Shown piece after piece: positions 16,526 to 29,804 of a stretch of 64,000 nt of DNA (positions are counted from its first letter, which is position 1; every line of letters starts with the position of its first letter). The notes under the pieces were generated by a model, which worked only from the letters and a program-made list of their open reading frames with translations, had not been told where the DNA came from and did not search any database. The stretch covers positions 62,001 through 126,000 of the forward strand of contig JADKHS010000035.1 in assembly GCA_016721605.1 (NCBI GenBank), written 5' to 3'. Position numbers and translations under genes: made by a program. This DNA is from Nitrosomonadales bacterium (GTDB lineage Bacteria; Pseudomonadota; Gammaproteobacteria; Burkholderiales; Gallionellaceae).

Positions 16526-18436
16526 TCAAGCTCCCGGCGCCGGCTGAGGAGCTGATGGAGTTCCCGATGCCGTCGGCGCTGCATCTTGAGGCGGTTGGAC
16601 ATCTTTGCTTGACTGGATGACCTTGGGCGAACGTGGCGGTTTGCCGGCCATAATATCGTCGAGCTGATCAGCATCCAAAGTTTCAAATTCAAGCAGTGCT
16701 TTCGCCATCGCTTCAACTTTATCCCGATTGGCTTCAATCAGTCCTCGAGCCAATGCATACTGCTGGTCTATGATGCGGCGAATTTCCTCATCCACTTTCT
16801 GCATGGTAGCTTCTGAAACATTCTTGTGGGTCGTCACGGAGCGCCCAAGAAATACCTCGCCTTCGTTTTCGCCATATACCATTGTCCCCAAGGCTTCCGA
16901 CATACCCCATTGCGTTACCATACGGCGTGCCATTTCAGTGGCGCGCTCAAAGTCATTGGAAGCTCCGGTAGTCATTTGATGCATGAAAATCTCTTCCGCA
17001 ATACGGCCGCCAAACAACACCGCAAGCGTATCAAGGATGCGGTTCTTATCCATACTGTAACGATCTTCCGCTGGCAACTGCATGGTCAACCCCAGCGCAC
17101 GTCCACGCGGAATAATAGTGACCTTGTGAACCGGATCAGTTTTTGGCAGCAGTTTAGCTACAACCGCGTGGCCAGACTCATGGTAAGCGGTGTTGCGACG
17201 CTCCTCCTCTGGCATGACAACTGAGCGGCGTTCCGCACCCATCATGATTTTATCCTTGGCTGCCTCGAAATCGTCCATCTCTACGAATCGCTTGCTGCGC
17301 CGTGCGGCGAATAGCGCCGCCTCGTTTACCAGATTCGCCAAGTCAGCACCAGACATACCGGGTGTACCACGCGCCAAAATATCGGCTTTCACGTCAGGTG
17401 AAACAGGCACTTTACGCATGTGCACCATCAAAATCTGTTCGCGGCCACGTATATCCGGTAACGGCACAACTACTTGGCGATCAAAACGGCCCGGACGCAG
17501 CAGCGCTGAGTCGAGTACATCGGGACGATTGGTCGCTGCAATCACAATCACACCGCTGGCTCCTTCAAAACCATCCATCTCCACTAGCAATGCATTCAGG
17601 GTTTGTTCACGCTCATCATTACCGCCGCCCAAGCCAGCGCCACGTTGGCGACCGACTGCATCAATTTCATCAATAAACACAATGCACGGTGCCTGTTTCT
17701 TAGCCTGCTCAAACATGTCGCGCACACGCGCCGCACCCACGCCGACAAACATTTCTACAAAGTCAGAACCAGAAATTGAGAAAAATGGCACATTAGCTTC
17801 ACCCGCAATGGCCTTTGCCAGCAACGTTTTGCCGGTACCGGGACTACCCAATAGCAACACCCCGCGTGGAATACGACCGCCCAAATTCTGAAATTTGGTT
17901 GGATCACGCAGGAAATCTACAATCTCAGATACTTCTACCTTAGCTTCATCGCAACCTGCCACGTCAGCAAAAGTAACACGTTCTTTAGTCTCGTCCAGCA
18001 TGCGCGCCTTGCTCTTGCCAAAAGAGAAAAGCCCCCCTCCTTTACCGCCGCCTTGCATCTGGCGCATGAAAAAAACCCACACACCAATGAGCAGCAACAT
18101 TGGGAACCACGAAACAAAAATGCTCATCAGGAAGGATTGCTCCTCTTCCGGCTTGGCCTCAATCGTGACACCGTTCTTGATCAAGTCAGATACCAACCAC
18201 AAATCTTGCGGCGCATAGCTGCTAATACGCTTACCATCGTTAGTAACAGCCTTCAGCATGCGCCCTTCGATAGTTACCTTAGTGATACTCCCCAGCCTGA
18301 CTTCTTCCAGAAAGCGCGAGTAATCCATCTGCGTCTGCGAGGTCTGCTGCTGACGCGTATTGAATTGATTAAATACGGTCATCAGCACCAACGCCACGAC
18401 CATCCAAATTCCGATACTCTTAAACAAATTGTTCAA
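16526..18436 (-). CDS. ftsH: ATP-dependent zinc metalloprotease FtsH
   Basis: 636 residues. Hexameric inner-membrane AAA+ protease that removes misassembled membrane proteins and regulators such as sigma32. Two membrane segments (about 5-23 and 104-123) flank a periplasmic domain. The AAA module has Walker A GSPGTGKT at 197-204, Walker B IVFIDEIDA near 252-260, and the second region of homology NRPDVLDSALLRPGRFDR. The zinc site is HESGH at 419-423. The C-terminus is Pro/Ala-rich and cytoplasmic. It follows the divergent rlmE region in the usual rlmE-ftsH order; the 180-base gap allows its own promoter. Confidence 0.98.
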   Translation of the reverse strand: MNNLFKSIGIWMVVALVLMTVFNQFNTRQQQTSQTQMDYSRFLEEVRLGSITKVTIEGRMLKAVTNDGKRISSYAPQDLWLVSDLIKNGVTIEAKPEEEQSFLMSIFVSWFPMLLLIGVWVFFMRQMQGGGKGGGLFSFGKSKARMLDETKERVTFADVAGCDEAKVEVSEIVDFLRDPTKFQNLGGRIPRGVLLLGSPGTGKTLLAKAIAGEANVPFFSISGSDFVEMFVGVGAARVRDMFEQAKKQAPCIVFIDEIDAVGRQRGAGLGGGNDEREQTLNALLVEMDGFEGASGVIVIAATNRPDVLDSALLRPGRFDRQVVVPLPDIRGREQILMVHMRKVPVSPDVKADILARGTPGMSGADLANLVNEAALFAARRSKRFVEMDDFEAAKDKIMMGAERRSVVMPEEERRNTAYHESGHAVVAKLLPKTDPVHKVTIIPRGRALGLTMQLPAEDRYSMDKNRILDTLAVLFGGRIAEEIFMHQMTTGASNDFERATEMARRMVTQWGMSEALGTMVYGENEGEVFLGRSVTTHKNVSEATMQKVDEEIRRIIDQQYALARGLIEANRDKVEAMAKALLEFETLDADQLDDIMAGKPPRSPKVIQSSKDVQPPQDAAPTASGTPSAPQPAPGA

Positions 18437-18619
18437 AGTTACTCCTTAAAACCAGCGCACAATCGCTACTATGCGTCCATTAAACTACGTCTGGCCCGAT
18501 TACTCAAGGGCACCACTATAAATCCAACAATATTGCGATACTGCGTTAATCTGTAAACTCTACCGCTTACATGTTAAATATATACCGCCTGTTAAACTTA
18601 TCTCACACCTTGTCTCAAT

Positions 18620-19264
18620 TTAGAAAGTTGAATTTTCAAATGTATGCTCAACTTTTGAAGTTCCCAAGAGATACAATTCATTACTTCGATCGCGTGAAGA
18701 ATCTGGCTTGCGTGTCACCACTCGAGCAAAGTAACTACGCATCAACTTAATATAGTCCTCAAAACCTACGCCTTGAAACACTTTGACTAAAAATGCGCCG
18801 CTTGGTTGCAAATGGCGTAATGAAAAATCCAGCGCCAGTTCCGCCAAATGCATAGCACGTGCCTGATCGCTCATGTTGATGCCACTAATATTGGGGGACA
18901 TATCTGAAATTACAAGTCCAATTTTTTTGCCACTCAGTTTGCTCTCAATTTGTGCCATCACACTGTCGTCACGGAAGTCACCTTGAATAAATTCCACGCC
19001 ATGTATCGGGTGCAATGGCAACAGGTCGACTGCAATTACTTTGCCACCTTCAGCCACCTTGATGGCAGCGACTTGCGACCAACCGCCAGGGGCCGCACCC
19101 AAATCAACCACCACCATACCACGTTTGAGTAGATGGTCGCGCTCATCAATTTCTAATAATTTGTATGCCGCACGCGAACGGTAACCTTCCTTCTGCGCAC
19201 GCTGCACATATGAATCATTAACATGTTCATGCATCCATTGTTTACTACTTTTGGATCGCTTCAT
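18620..19264 (-). CDS. rlmE: 23S rRNA 2'-O-methyltransferase (U2552)
   Basis: 214 residues. Methylates the 2'-OH of U2552 in the A loop of 23S rRNA; a heat-shock gene in E. coli. N-terminal YRSRAAYKLLEIDERDHLLK, SAM motif VVDLGAAPGGWSQVA, and the catalytic K-D-K-E set in RAAYKL, ISDMSPN, LVKVFQG and the distal Glu near NELYLLG. Normal length. Divergent from the yhbY-like gene 8 bases away, an arrangement conserved in many proteobacteria. Confidence 0.96.
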   Translation of the reverse strand: MKRSKSSKQWMHEHVNDSYVQRAQKEGYRSRAAYKLLEIDERDHLLKRGMVVVDLGAAPGGWSQVAAIKVAEGGKVIAVDLLPLHPIHGVEFIQGDFRDDSVMAQIESKLSGKKIGLVISDMSPNISGINMSDQARAMHLAELALDFSLRHLQPSGAFLVKVFQGVGFEDYIKLMRSYFARVVTRKPDSSRDRSNELYLLGTSKVEHTFENSTF

Positions 19265-19272
19265 CGTTTAAA

Positions 19273-19641
19273 ATGTCAGTCTTATCAGGAGCCAATAAAT
19301 TGCTAACACTAACTGTATTACAACGCCAAAACCTCAAAGCACGTGCTCATCCGCTTAAACCCACCGTCATGATTGGAGCAGCAGGACTAACCCCCACCGT
19401 ACTGGGAGAAATCTCCTGCGCCTTGAAAAGTCATGAATTAATCAAAATCAGGGTTATGAATGAGGATCGGGAAGCACGCGTAGTTATCTTGGAACAAATT
19501 TGCACACAATTGAACGCAATAGCGGTACAACATATTGGCAAAATCCTGGTGATATATCAACCACAAGAAGATGTACCCGAAAAGAAGCCTGTAAAGCACA
19601 AGGGCAAACGGCTCAGCAAAAAACAGTTGGGTAGCCGCTAA
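19273..19641 (+). CDS. yhbY: CRM-domain RNA-binding protein, YhbY type
   Basis: CRM domain proteins bind pre-50S ribosomal particles. The family begins with LTxxQRQxLKARAHxLKPxVMIG; here LTVLQRQNLKARAHPLKPTVMIGAAGLTP, with the GxxG-like loop. I give the ATG at 19273, though a TTG at 19300 following AGGAG fits the family start better. The C-terminus is Lys-rich (KKPVKHKGKRLSKKQ), consistent with RNA binding. 122 residues by the longer start. Confidence 0.88.
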   Translation: MSVLSGANKLLTLTVLQRQNLKARAHPLKPTVMIGAAGLTPTVLGEISCALKSHELIKIRVMNEDREARVVILEQICTQLNAIAVQHIGKILVIYQPQEDVPEKKPVKHKGKRLSKKQLGSR

Positions 19642-19789
19642 ACTTCCCGGCCTTACATTATGTACTGCCACCTCTTGTGCAGAGGTGGGCAAAGCAACCA
19701 TACCGCATCTTCCCAGATACTGAAAAGTCACTAGCGGCAAAAGGTCTTAGCTGCATTTTCCTTAAGCCTTTCAAAGGTGCTTAGAAGGC

Positions 19790-20266
19790 TTAAATATATT
19801 GTACATTCACAATTTCATATTCGCGAACACCGCCCGGAGCTTGCACTTCAGCGATATCTCCACTGTACTTGCCAATTAATGCTCGTGCAATCGGAGAGCT
19901 GATAGAAATCTTGCCCTGCCTGATGTCAGCTTCATCATCTCCGACAATCTGATAAGTCACCACATCGCCGTTTGCGAGATCTTCCAGCTTTACGGTCGCG
20001 CCAAACACACAACGACCGTCTGCGTTAATAGTCTTTGGATCTATCACTTGAGCATTACCCAGCTTGCTTCCCAACTCTATGATGCGCCCCTCAACAAAAC
20101 TTTGACGTTCTTTAGCCGCTTCATATTCAGCATTTTCCGACAAGTCACCTTGCGCACGCGCTTCGGAAATAGCATTTATCACCCATGGGCGATCAACAGT
20201 TTTCAAATGATGCAGTTCATTACGCAATAGCTCAGCACCTACCACAGTTAATGGAATCTTGCTCAT
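19790..20266 (-). CDS. greA: Transcription elongation factor GreA
   Basis: 158 residues, the normal length. Rescues backtracked RNA polymerase by stimulating transcript cleavage. The N-terminal coiled coil contains the acidic tip ARAQGDLSENAEYEAAKE with the catalytic Asp/Glu pair; the C-terminal FKBP-like domain ends SISSPIARALIGKYSGD. Third gene of carA-carB-greA, 23 bases after the carB stop. A weak hairpin (TTAAGCCTT/AAGGCTTAA, 19762-19793) overlaps its end. Confidence 0.97.
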   Translation of the reverse strand: MSKIPLTVVGAELLRNELHHLKTVDRPWVINAISEARAQGDLSENAEYEAAKERQSFVEGRIIELGSKLGNAQVIDPKTINADGRCVFGATVKLEDLANGDVVTYQIVGDDEADIRQGKISISSPIARALIGKYSGDIAEVQAPGGVREYEIVNVQYI

Positions 20267-20289
20267 ACTGATTTGTTCCTTCTATGTTC

Positions 20290-23511
<3,222 letters not shown>

Positions 23512-23512
23512 A

Positions 23513-24641
23513 TCAGGAACTCTTGCGCATCAGCGCCACGAAGCGATCAAACAAATAATCCACATCATGTGGGCCGGGGCTGGCTTCAGGATGGCCCTGG
23601 AAACAGAACGCAGGCTTATCGGTCAACTCAAAGCCCTGTAACGTGCCATCGAACAGTGACACGTGCGTCACACGCGCATTCGCCGGCAAGGTCGTCGCAT
23701 CCACCGCAAAACCGTGGTTCTGACTGGTAATCATCACATGTTTACTCTGCACATCCTGAACCGGATGGTTTGCGCCTCGATGACCGAGCATCATTTTCAC
23801 CGTCTGGGCTCCCACTGCTAAGCTAAGAATCTGATGTCCCAGACAAATACCGAACAACGGTACACCTACACGTAAAAGTTGCTGCGTTGCCGCAATAGCA
23901 TAATCGCACGGCTCGGGATCACCCGGACCATTTGGCAGTAGCACACCGTCCGGCTTGAGCGCCAACACATCTTCAGCGCTGGTCTTAGCGGGTACGACTG
24001 TGATCTTGCAGCCACGTTCGGCCAATTTGCGCAGAATATTGAGCTTCGTGCCAAAGTCATATGCCACCACATGAAACTCGGAACGCACATTACTGCGGTA
24101 ACCGTCTTTCAGATTCCACTCTCGTTGCGTCCAATCGTAATGCTTTTCACAAGAGACATCCTGCGCCAGATCCATCCCGTTTAGCCCCACAAAGTCGCGC
24201 GCCGCTTGCAGCGCCGCCCTCATCCATACCGGTGGCAATACAGCCGTTCTGAGCACCCTTTTCGCGCAGAATGCGCGTTAGCTTGCGAGTGTCAATATCG
24301 GAAATCGCCACTACTTTATTGGCCTTGAGGTAATCGGACAGCGATTGCGTACTGCGCCAGTTGCTTACCGTCAAGGATAAATCGCGGATCACCAGTCCAC
24401 TGGCGAACACTTGGCGCGACTCTTCGTCCTCAGCATTTACGCCCACATTACCGACATGAGGATAAGTCAGGGTGACAATTTGTTTACAATAAGAAGGGTC
24501 GGTAAGAATTTCCTGGTAGCCGGTCATCGAGGTATTAAACACCACCTCGCCCACGCACATACCAGAAACGCCAATGGCAGTACCACGAAACACCGTCCCA
24601 TCGGCAAGCACAAGAATGGCAGGGTTCGTTTGCGACACCAA
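23513..24641 (-). CDS. carA: Carbamoyl-phosphate synthase, small subunit (frameshifted)
   Basis: Glutamine amidotransferase that supplies ammonia to CarB. The N-terminal part (TTG or GTG start at 24641/24638 after GGAGAG) reads LVLADGTVFRGTAIG to REKGAQNGCIATG and then runs off frame. The remainder, in the next frame, starts at ALQAARDFVGLNGMDL and holds the class I amidotransferase triad: Cys in GICLGHQ and His-Glu in GHPEASPGP. The break is at about 24217-24225, where GAGGGCGGC has one G more than the reading needs. The gene is essential in a prototroph and all motifs are intact, so a base-calling error is likely. Confidence 0.93.
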
Positions 24642-25009
24642 ATACTCTCCAAGGCTAGCTACTAGCCTAAATGTTTTATAAATTTGCGTGATGATTGAGC
24701 AAGACTTTGCGAACTGGGAAATACTTCCCCCAGCGAACTTTACTTACTTGATTAGCCAGCATTGTGAACGGACGGGTCATAATTCCCGAGAGAACAAAAC
24801 CTTGCATGGCAACCATTAAAGGCCACAGAGAGCACGCGCCAATTTATGAAACATTCGGGCTAACAGCTCGGATGACATAAAGAAGCGGAACGAACCGATC
24901 GTTCATCCCGCCATACTATGTGTGAATTATACCTGATAGCCGGGGGAGTATCAAATGCGATGACCTAATCTACCTGCTTAACTAAATTCACTGTCACCCT
25001 GACAAATAA
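24642..25009. other. Gap upstream of carA
   Basis: No gene recognised. It should contain the carA promoter; I see no convincing leader peptide or attenuator. Confidence 0.3.
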
Positions 25010-25615
25010 TCAGGTCGCAGCCAACACTTTATGTATGACTGCCTGTAGTTCTGGGGTGAAGTTAAACTTTAATGCAGTTATGTGGCCTTTTTCAGACATT
25101 TTTTTCCAAGTTTTGCGGAGAATGTTGAGCAGCTTTTCTTCTTCAAAATGATTATATTTATTAACAAAATCTGCCAGATAATACTGAAGAAACACTAAGC
25201 CAACGACATCTTCTAATATTTGGCTTTCCGGGTTAGTTTTAAGCTTTTCTTTGCGCAACAACGCTTGTACATTGGCGATCATTTCCTCGTCATAGCCTAC
25301 CTCGCGCATAATCCCACCTGTTATTTCACCGTGGAATTTATACAATTCCATGCGCCAACATTTATAACCTATTCTATCTAGCGGATAATTGTTACGTGGG
25401 ATTTTCCAGCGGCAGATATGCTGGCAACGCGCAGCCAGTTGCAATGTTTCAGAAGCATCAGGTTCAAAATGCTTAAGCATGGCCGTCATGCGTTTAGCAT
25501 AGAGCAGTTCTTTAGGATACATTACACCCTCAAAAACATCCTGATTAGGATCAGCGGCGTTAGCGGCATCAAATTTTACAAACGCTTGCTCAAAGCGGGG
25601 GATATTAACAATCAT
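25010..25615 (-). CDS. DUF4202 family protein
   Basis: 201 residues. The family is recognised by RFEQAFVKFDAANAADPNQD at the start, the ELLYAKRMTAML helix, LAARCQHICRWKIPRNNYPLDRIGY, and FHGEITGGIM. The repeated His residues (QHICRW, LYKFHGE) suggest an HD-like all-helical metal-binding fold, which is an inference. No biochemical role is known to me. It lies between dapB and carA with gaps on both sides, so probably has its own transcript. Confidence 0.7.
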   Translation of the reverse strand: MIVNIPRFEQAFVKFDAANAADPNQDVFEGVMYPKELLYAKRMTAMLKHFEPDASETLQLAARCQHICRWKIPRNNYPLDRIGYKCWRMELYKFHGEITGGIMREVGYDEEMIANVQALLRKEKLKTNPESQILEDVVGLVFLQYYLADFVNKYNHFEEEKLLNILRKTWKKMSEKGHITALKFNFTPELQAVIHKVLAAT

Positions 25616-25701
25616 ATTGCCATCTTTAGCATCTCGACAATTAACTAAACGACTGTGCTAAACATTAATTTATCTCTAAATTGCAAGCTCTACCTAAGCA
25701 T

Positions 25702-26508
25702 TTACTTCAATCCAAGCACATCCTGCATGTCATACATCCCAACCGCATTGCCTTGCAGAAAACGTGCGGCGCGTAGCGCACCGAGAGCAAAAGTAGCGCG
25801 ACTACTAGCCTTGTGAGTAATTTCAATACGCTCACCAATGCCCGCAAATAATACGGTGTGATCCCCCACAATGTCGCCACCGCGCACGGTGGCAAAGCCA
25901 ATGGTGGACGGATCACGTTCACCCGTGACACCTTCACGACCATATACAGCGCATTTAGCAAGGTCGCGCCCCAGCGTTTTTGCAATAACTTCTCCCATGC
26001 CCAGCGCAGTGCCAGAGGGTGCATCCACTTTATGACGGTGATGTGCTTCAATGATTTCAATATCATAGCCATGGCTTAAGACTTTGGACGCCATTTCCAA
26101 CAACTTGAAGGTAAGGTTCACACCTACGCTCATGTTGGGAGCAAACACGATACCGATGCGTTGCGCTGCCGCACCCAGCTGCGCCTTTTGCTGCGCAGAA
26201 AAACCAGTGGTGCCTATAACCATAGCCACGCCGAGTTTTATACATACTTCAAGGTGATACATCGTTCCTTCCGGGCGAGTAAAATCAATTAACGCGTCCG
26301 CACCCTGTAGCGCATCCTCCACATCAGCAGTGATCTTCACGCCACATGCACTACCGAACAATTCACCAGCATCTTTCCCCAACTGCGCACTTGAGGTATG
26401 TTCCAAAGCCGCATGCAACTCCAGATCATCCGACTGTAATATGCCTTCCAGCAAAGCCTTGCCCATTCGCCCACTACAACCGGCAATTACGATTTTTATT
26501 TTATTCAT
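25702..26508 (-). CDS. dapB: 4-hydroxy-tetrahydrodipicolinate reductase
   Basis: 268 residues. NAD(P)H-dependent step of lysine and diaminopimelate synthesis. The Rossmann motif is IVIAGCSGRMGKALLEGI, the catalytic region is EIIEAHHRHKVDAPSGTAL (the His-His and Lys of the family signature), followed by TIGFATVRGGDIVGDHTVLFAG. Starts 20 bases after bamE, as in many betaproteobacteria. Confidence 0.97.
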   Translation of the reverse strand: MNKIKIVIAGCSGRMGKALLEGILQSDDLELHAALEHTSSAQLGKDAGELFGSACGVKITADVEDALQGADALIDFTRPEGTMYHLEVCIKLGVAMVIGTTGFSAQQKAQLGAAAQRIGIVFAPNMSVGVNLTFKLLEMASKVLSHGYDIEIIEAHHRHKVDAPSGTALGMGEVIAKTLGRDLAKCAVYGREGVTGERDPSTIGFATVRGGDIVGDHTVLFAGIGERIEITHKASSRATFALGALRAARFLQGNAVGMYDMQDVLGLK

Positions 26509-26528
26509 CGCTATTCCTTGAGAATTTT

Positions 26529-26930
26529 TCAGGGCGAAATCTCGTCCATTGGTTCAACCGGCACAGGCACGGTTACTGCTGGTAGTGCGGGCATATTGCC
26601 ATCATCAATGCGGGTTAGGCTTTCACCCTCGAAATATAACGTCATGCCCTGTTTTTCCAACAACTTACCCTTTTTTTCGAGTCTATACACATAATCCCAA
26701 CGGTTAGAATGAAAGACGTCATTGACCAGTGGCGTGCCCAGGATAGCTTGCACCTGTAATCGCGTCATACCCAGCTTGAGCTTATGACGCATCTCCGGAG
26801 TAACCATGTTACCTTGATTAATTTCCATCTTGTGGACAGTGAAAGAGGGTAACTTAGGCATAGTCATTTCACTGCACGACGTGAGCAACACAGAGACAAC
26901 AATCAACTGAATGCGCATAATAAAAACCAT
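26529..26930 (-). CDS. bamE: Outer-membrane assembly lipoprotein BamE
   Basis: 133 residues. BamE (SmpA/OmlA) is a small lipoprotein of the BAM complex that inserts beta-barrel proteins. The signal ends in the lipobox LLTSC. The fold marker is the helix KLKLGMTRLQVQAILGTPLVND followed by NRWDYVYRLE. The C-terminus has an extra Pro/Val-rich tail. I keep the ATG at 26930; the Met at 26918 is also possible. Directly between recN and dapB. Confidence 0.93.
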   Translation of the reverse strand: MVFIMRIQLIVVSVLLTSCSEMTMPKLPSFTVHKMEINQGNMVTPEMRHKLKLGMTRLQVQAILGTPLVNDVFHSNRWDYVYRLEKKGKLLEKQGMTLYFEGESLTRIDDGNMPALPAVTVPVPVEPMDEISP

Positions 26931-26966
26931 TGAAATGGAACCTTCACATGATACATCAAAGCTGCT

Positions 26967-28639
26967 TTAGGGCGACAGACCAAGCCCCACCTGGAGCATT
27001 TCAGCCGCATGTTTACGTGTGGTATCAGTAATTGTTACTCCACCCAACATGCGTGCAATTTCCTCGACACGTTCCGCCTGATTGAGGATAGATATAGTAC
27101 TCACGGTAGCACCGTTTCGGCTGGACTTGCTCACCTGCCATTGTGCATCTGCCATTGCTGCCACCTGCGGCAAATGCGTTACACACATCACTTGATGACG
27201 CTGCCCCAAGCGTTTAAGCAAAACACCCACAATTTCCGCCACACGCCCGCCTATGCCACTATCCACTTCGTCAAAAATCAACGTGGGCACGGTGGCTGCC
27301 TGGCTAGTGGCCACCTGTATCGCCAAACTGATACGCGATAATTCGCCACCAGAGGCAATTTTTGCCAAGCTGCGCAACGGCGAACCAGGATTAATCGCCA
27401 CCTGAAATTCGGGCGCTTCCAGCCCATGTGCATTTCCTTCAGCAAGCGGTTTCAGTGCCACGGCAAAGTGGCCGCCCTGCATTGCCAAAGTCTGCATTGC
27501 AGTAGTGATTTCACGCGATAATTTTTCAGCTGCTTTCTTGCGCGCCGCACCCAATTTTTTCGCGGCGGATAGATACTGCTCACGCGCCGCAGCCTCTTGC
27601 TGCGCCAATGCGGCAATATCGGCATCGCTGCCCAGATCATCCAGCCGCGCGACAATACTCTGCAAGGCTCCGGGCAATTGCTCCGGCATTACCCGGTATT
27701 TACGCGACGCATCCACCACCGCAGCCATGCGCCGTTCCTGCTCACGCAGTTTTTGCGGGTCAGCATCCACTTTCTGTGGGTAATGGCGTAACGCGTATAC
27801 GGCCTCCTGCAAATCGTTCTGGGCGCTTTCTATCATGTTAAGCGTTTCCTGCAGGGATCCATCAAATTCAATGCCTGCGCGTAAACGGGCAGTAAGCGCA
27901 TTTAATTGCGCAAGACAGGCAGTATCGGCTTCACTTAATATTTCCATGCCAAATTGTGCGGTTTCCAGCAGGTCAGCGGCGTGCGACAGACGCGCATAAT
28001 CGGCCTGCATTTCCATCCACGCCTGCACACTGAAGTTCAACATTTCCAGCTCACGCCGTTGGAACAATAGCAATTCGCGCTCACTAGCCACCACCTCAGC
28101 ACTTTGCTCCAACTTTGAATGACGGCGAAGCAACGTTTGCCACTCGCGGAATAATGCCGCCAACTCTCCCGCCTCGCTGATCAAACCGGCATAGCCATCC
28201 AGCAAGTCGCGCTGGGCATCGGGACGCAATAAGGATTGATGCGTATGCTGACCGTGAATATCGAGCAGATATTCACCCGCATCGCGCATCTGTTGCAACG
28301 TGGCGCTACATCCATTAATGAAACCACGCGAACGTCCGTTGGCATCCAACACCCTGCGCAGCAAGCATACATTCGCATCACCTACCAACTCTTGCTCGCG
28401 CAACCAGCATTGCAAATCGGGTAAGTCAGCTATATCGAATTCGGTACTGATCTCGGCGCGCTCGCAACCGCTACGCACCATACCCGCATCGCCACGTTCG
28501 CCCAACGCCAGCGATAATGCGTCAATCAAAATAGATTTCCCCGCGCCCGTCTCACCGGTAAGTGCGGTGAAGCTGGAGGAAAATCGAGCTCAAGGGAATC
28601 AATGATGACAAAGTCGCGGATACTAAGAAACTTCAACAT
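26967..28639 (-). CDS. recN: DNA repair protein RecN (frameshifted near the start)
   Basis: SMC-like ATPase for double-strand break repair. The long frame begins at MIDALSLALGERGDAG, inside the normal Walker A region. Upstream, from the ATG at 28639, another frame reads MLKFLSIRDFVIIDSLELDF, and a shift at about 28582 restores FTALTGETGAGKSILIDALSLAL with a complete Walker A. The needed change is one extra T in GATTTTCC. The coiled-coil middle and the C-terminal IASGGELSRISLAIQ signature and LIFDEVDSGIGG Walker B are intact. The ATG overlaps the nadK stop as TAATG, so nadK-recN are coupled. Confidence 0.93.
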
Positions 28640-29511
28640 TACAATGTTTTATTCCAGAGCAATTTTTCACGCAATGTACGGTAATAGCTGTGTCCTACTG
28701 GATGCAATAGGCAAGCCGGCTTTAAATGACGCCGCACCACCACTTTTTCATTTTCCTGCAAATCAAAATAGGCGTGACTATCAAAATGCACGCGCACATC
28801 AGAAATGCGGTGCGGCAGAATTTCCAGCAGCGATTCGCTTTTAACAACGATGGGACGATTGCTTAAGGTATGCGGACAGACAGGAACCAGGGCGATAAGG
28901 TCGAGTGAAGGATGCAAGATAGGGCCGCCAGCGGATAACGCATATGCTGTAGAACCAGTAGGGGTCGCTATAATTAAACCATCTGCACGCTGAAGGTATA
29001 GATACTCACCGTCGATGCGCACCTCGAATTCAATCATGCTGCTGGTATTGCCACGGTGCAACACCACTTCGTTGAACGCTAGCGAATTAAATACCTCTGC
29101 ACCATCGCGCAAAATACAGGTAGACAACAACATGCGCTGCTCAGTAACGAAATTGCCGCCCAGCATAGCGGCTATGGTTTGCTGCATGGTATCAAGCGAA
29201 ATATCGGTAAGAAAACCTAACCGCCCTTGATTCACTCCTACTAGCGGAATACCGAGGGGCGCCAAGGTACGCGCAATGTTCAGCATGGTTCCATCACCGC
29301 CCAGCACGATGGCCAGATCCACCCTCTCTCCCATCGCGTCCAAGGCCATAACGCTATAGTCGTGCTGCTTTAGGTGCTCGGCTGTGAGGCTATCTACCAC
29401 TACAAAAACATTTTGTCCGGAAAGAAATGCAGCCAACCGTAACAACGGCTCAGTAATTTCTGGCGTCTTGTATTTTCCAATCAGAGCGACAGTTTTAAAA
29501 GGGAATTTCAT
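28639..29511 (-). CDS. nadK: NAD kinase
   Basis: 290 residues. Phosphorylates NAD to NADP. Signatures: LAIVLGGDGTMLNIAR (the GGDGT motif), VNQGRLGFLTD, and ATPTGSTAYALSAGGPILHP. Normal length. Directly upstream of recN and sharing the TAATG junction. The hrcA gene that often lies beside nadK in betaproteobacteria is present but 2.5 kb away, beyond the SUMF1-type gene. Confidence 0.96.
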   Translation of the reverse strand: MKFPFKTVALIGKYKTPEITEPLLRLAAFLSGQNVFVVVDSLTAEHLKQHDYSVMALDAMGERVDLAIVLGGDGTMLNIARTLAPLGIPLVGVNQGRLGFLTDISLDTMQQTIAAMLGGNFVTEQRMLLSTCILRDGAEVFNSLAFNEVVLHRGNTSSMIEFEVRIDGEYLYLQRADGLIIATPTGSTAYALSAGGPILHPSLDLIALVPVCPHTLSNRPIVVKSESLLEILPHRISDVRVHFDSHAYFDLQENEKVVVRRHLKPACLLHPVGHSYYRTLREKLLWNKTL

Positions 29512-29637
29512 AGCAAAAATTGTGGCTCTCTATACTTTTTGGCAATGTCCCCTGCGACACCCTCTTTAGGATTTGGAATTGATGGGGCATAAATCCTAAT
29601 ATTTAGAGCATACCTCTATCACAATAAAACCATGGGC

Positions 29638-29667
29638 GGAATTAAACCATAGCAATAGTTTAATTCC
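29638..29667. repeat. 10-bp hairpin
   Basis: GGAATTAAAC (29638-29647) pairs perfectly with GTTTAATTCC (29658-29667). Lies between the SUMF1-type gene and nadK; the minus-strand tail is only mildly U-rich, so termination is uncertain. Confidence 0.4.
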
Positions 29668-29804
29668 GAAGACCAAAACACACACATCACAGCCAAATTA
29701 CAAATAGCACAGTATTGCCACGCTGAATATTATTCACCCTTGACATTTAGTCTCATTGCTTGCATTCCGTGCAACGAAAACTCACGAATAAGTTGGCATA
29801 CGAT

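Noticed and set aside
17190..17891. 233-codon plus-strand open frame inside ftsH
   Set aside because: Low-complexity Ser/Pro/Arg product antisense to the AAA domain of ftsH; a shadow of codon bias.
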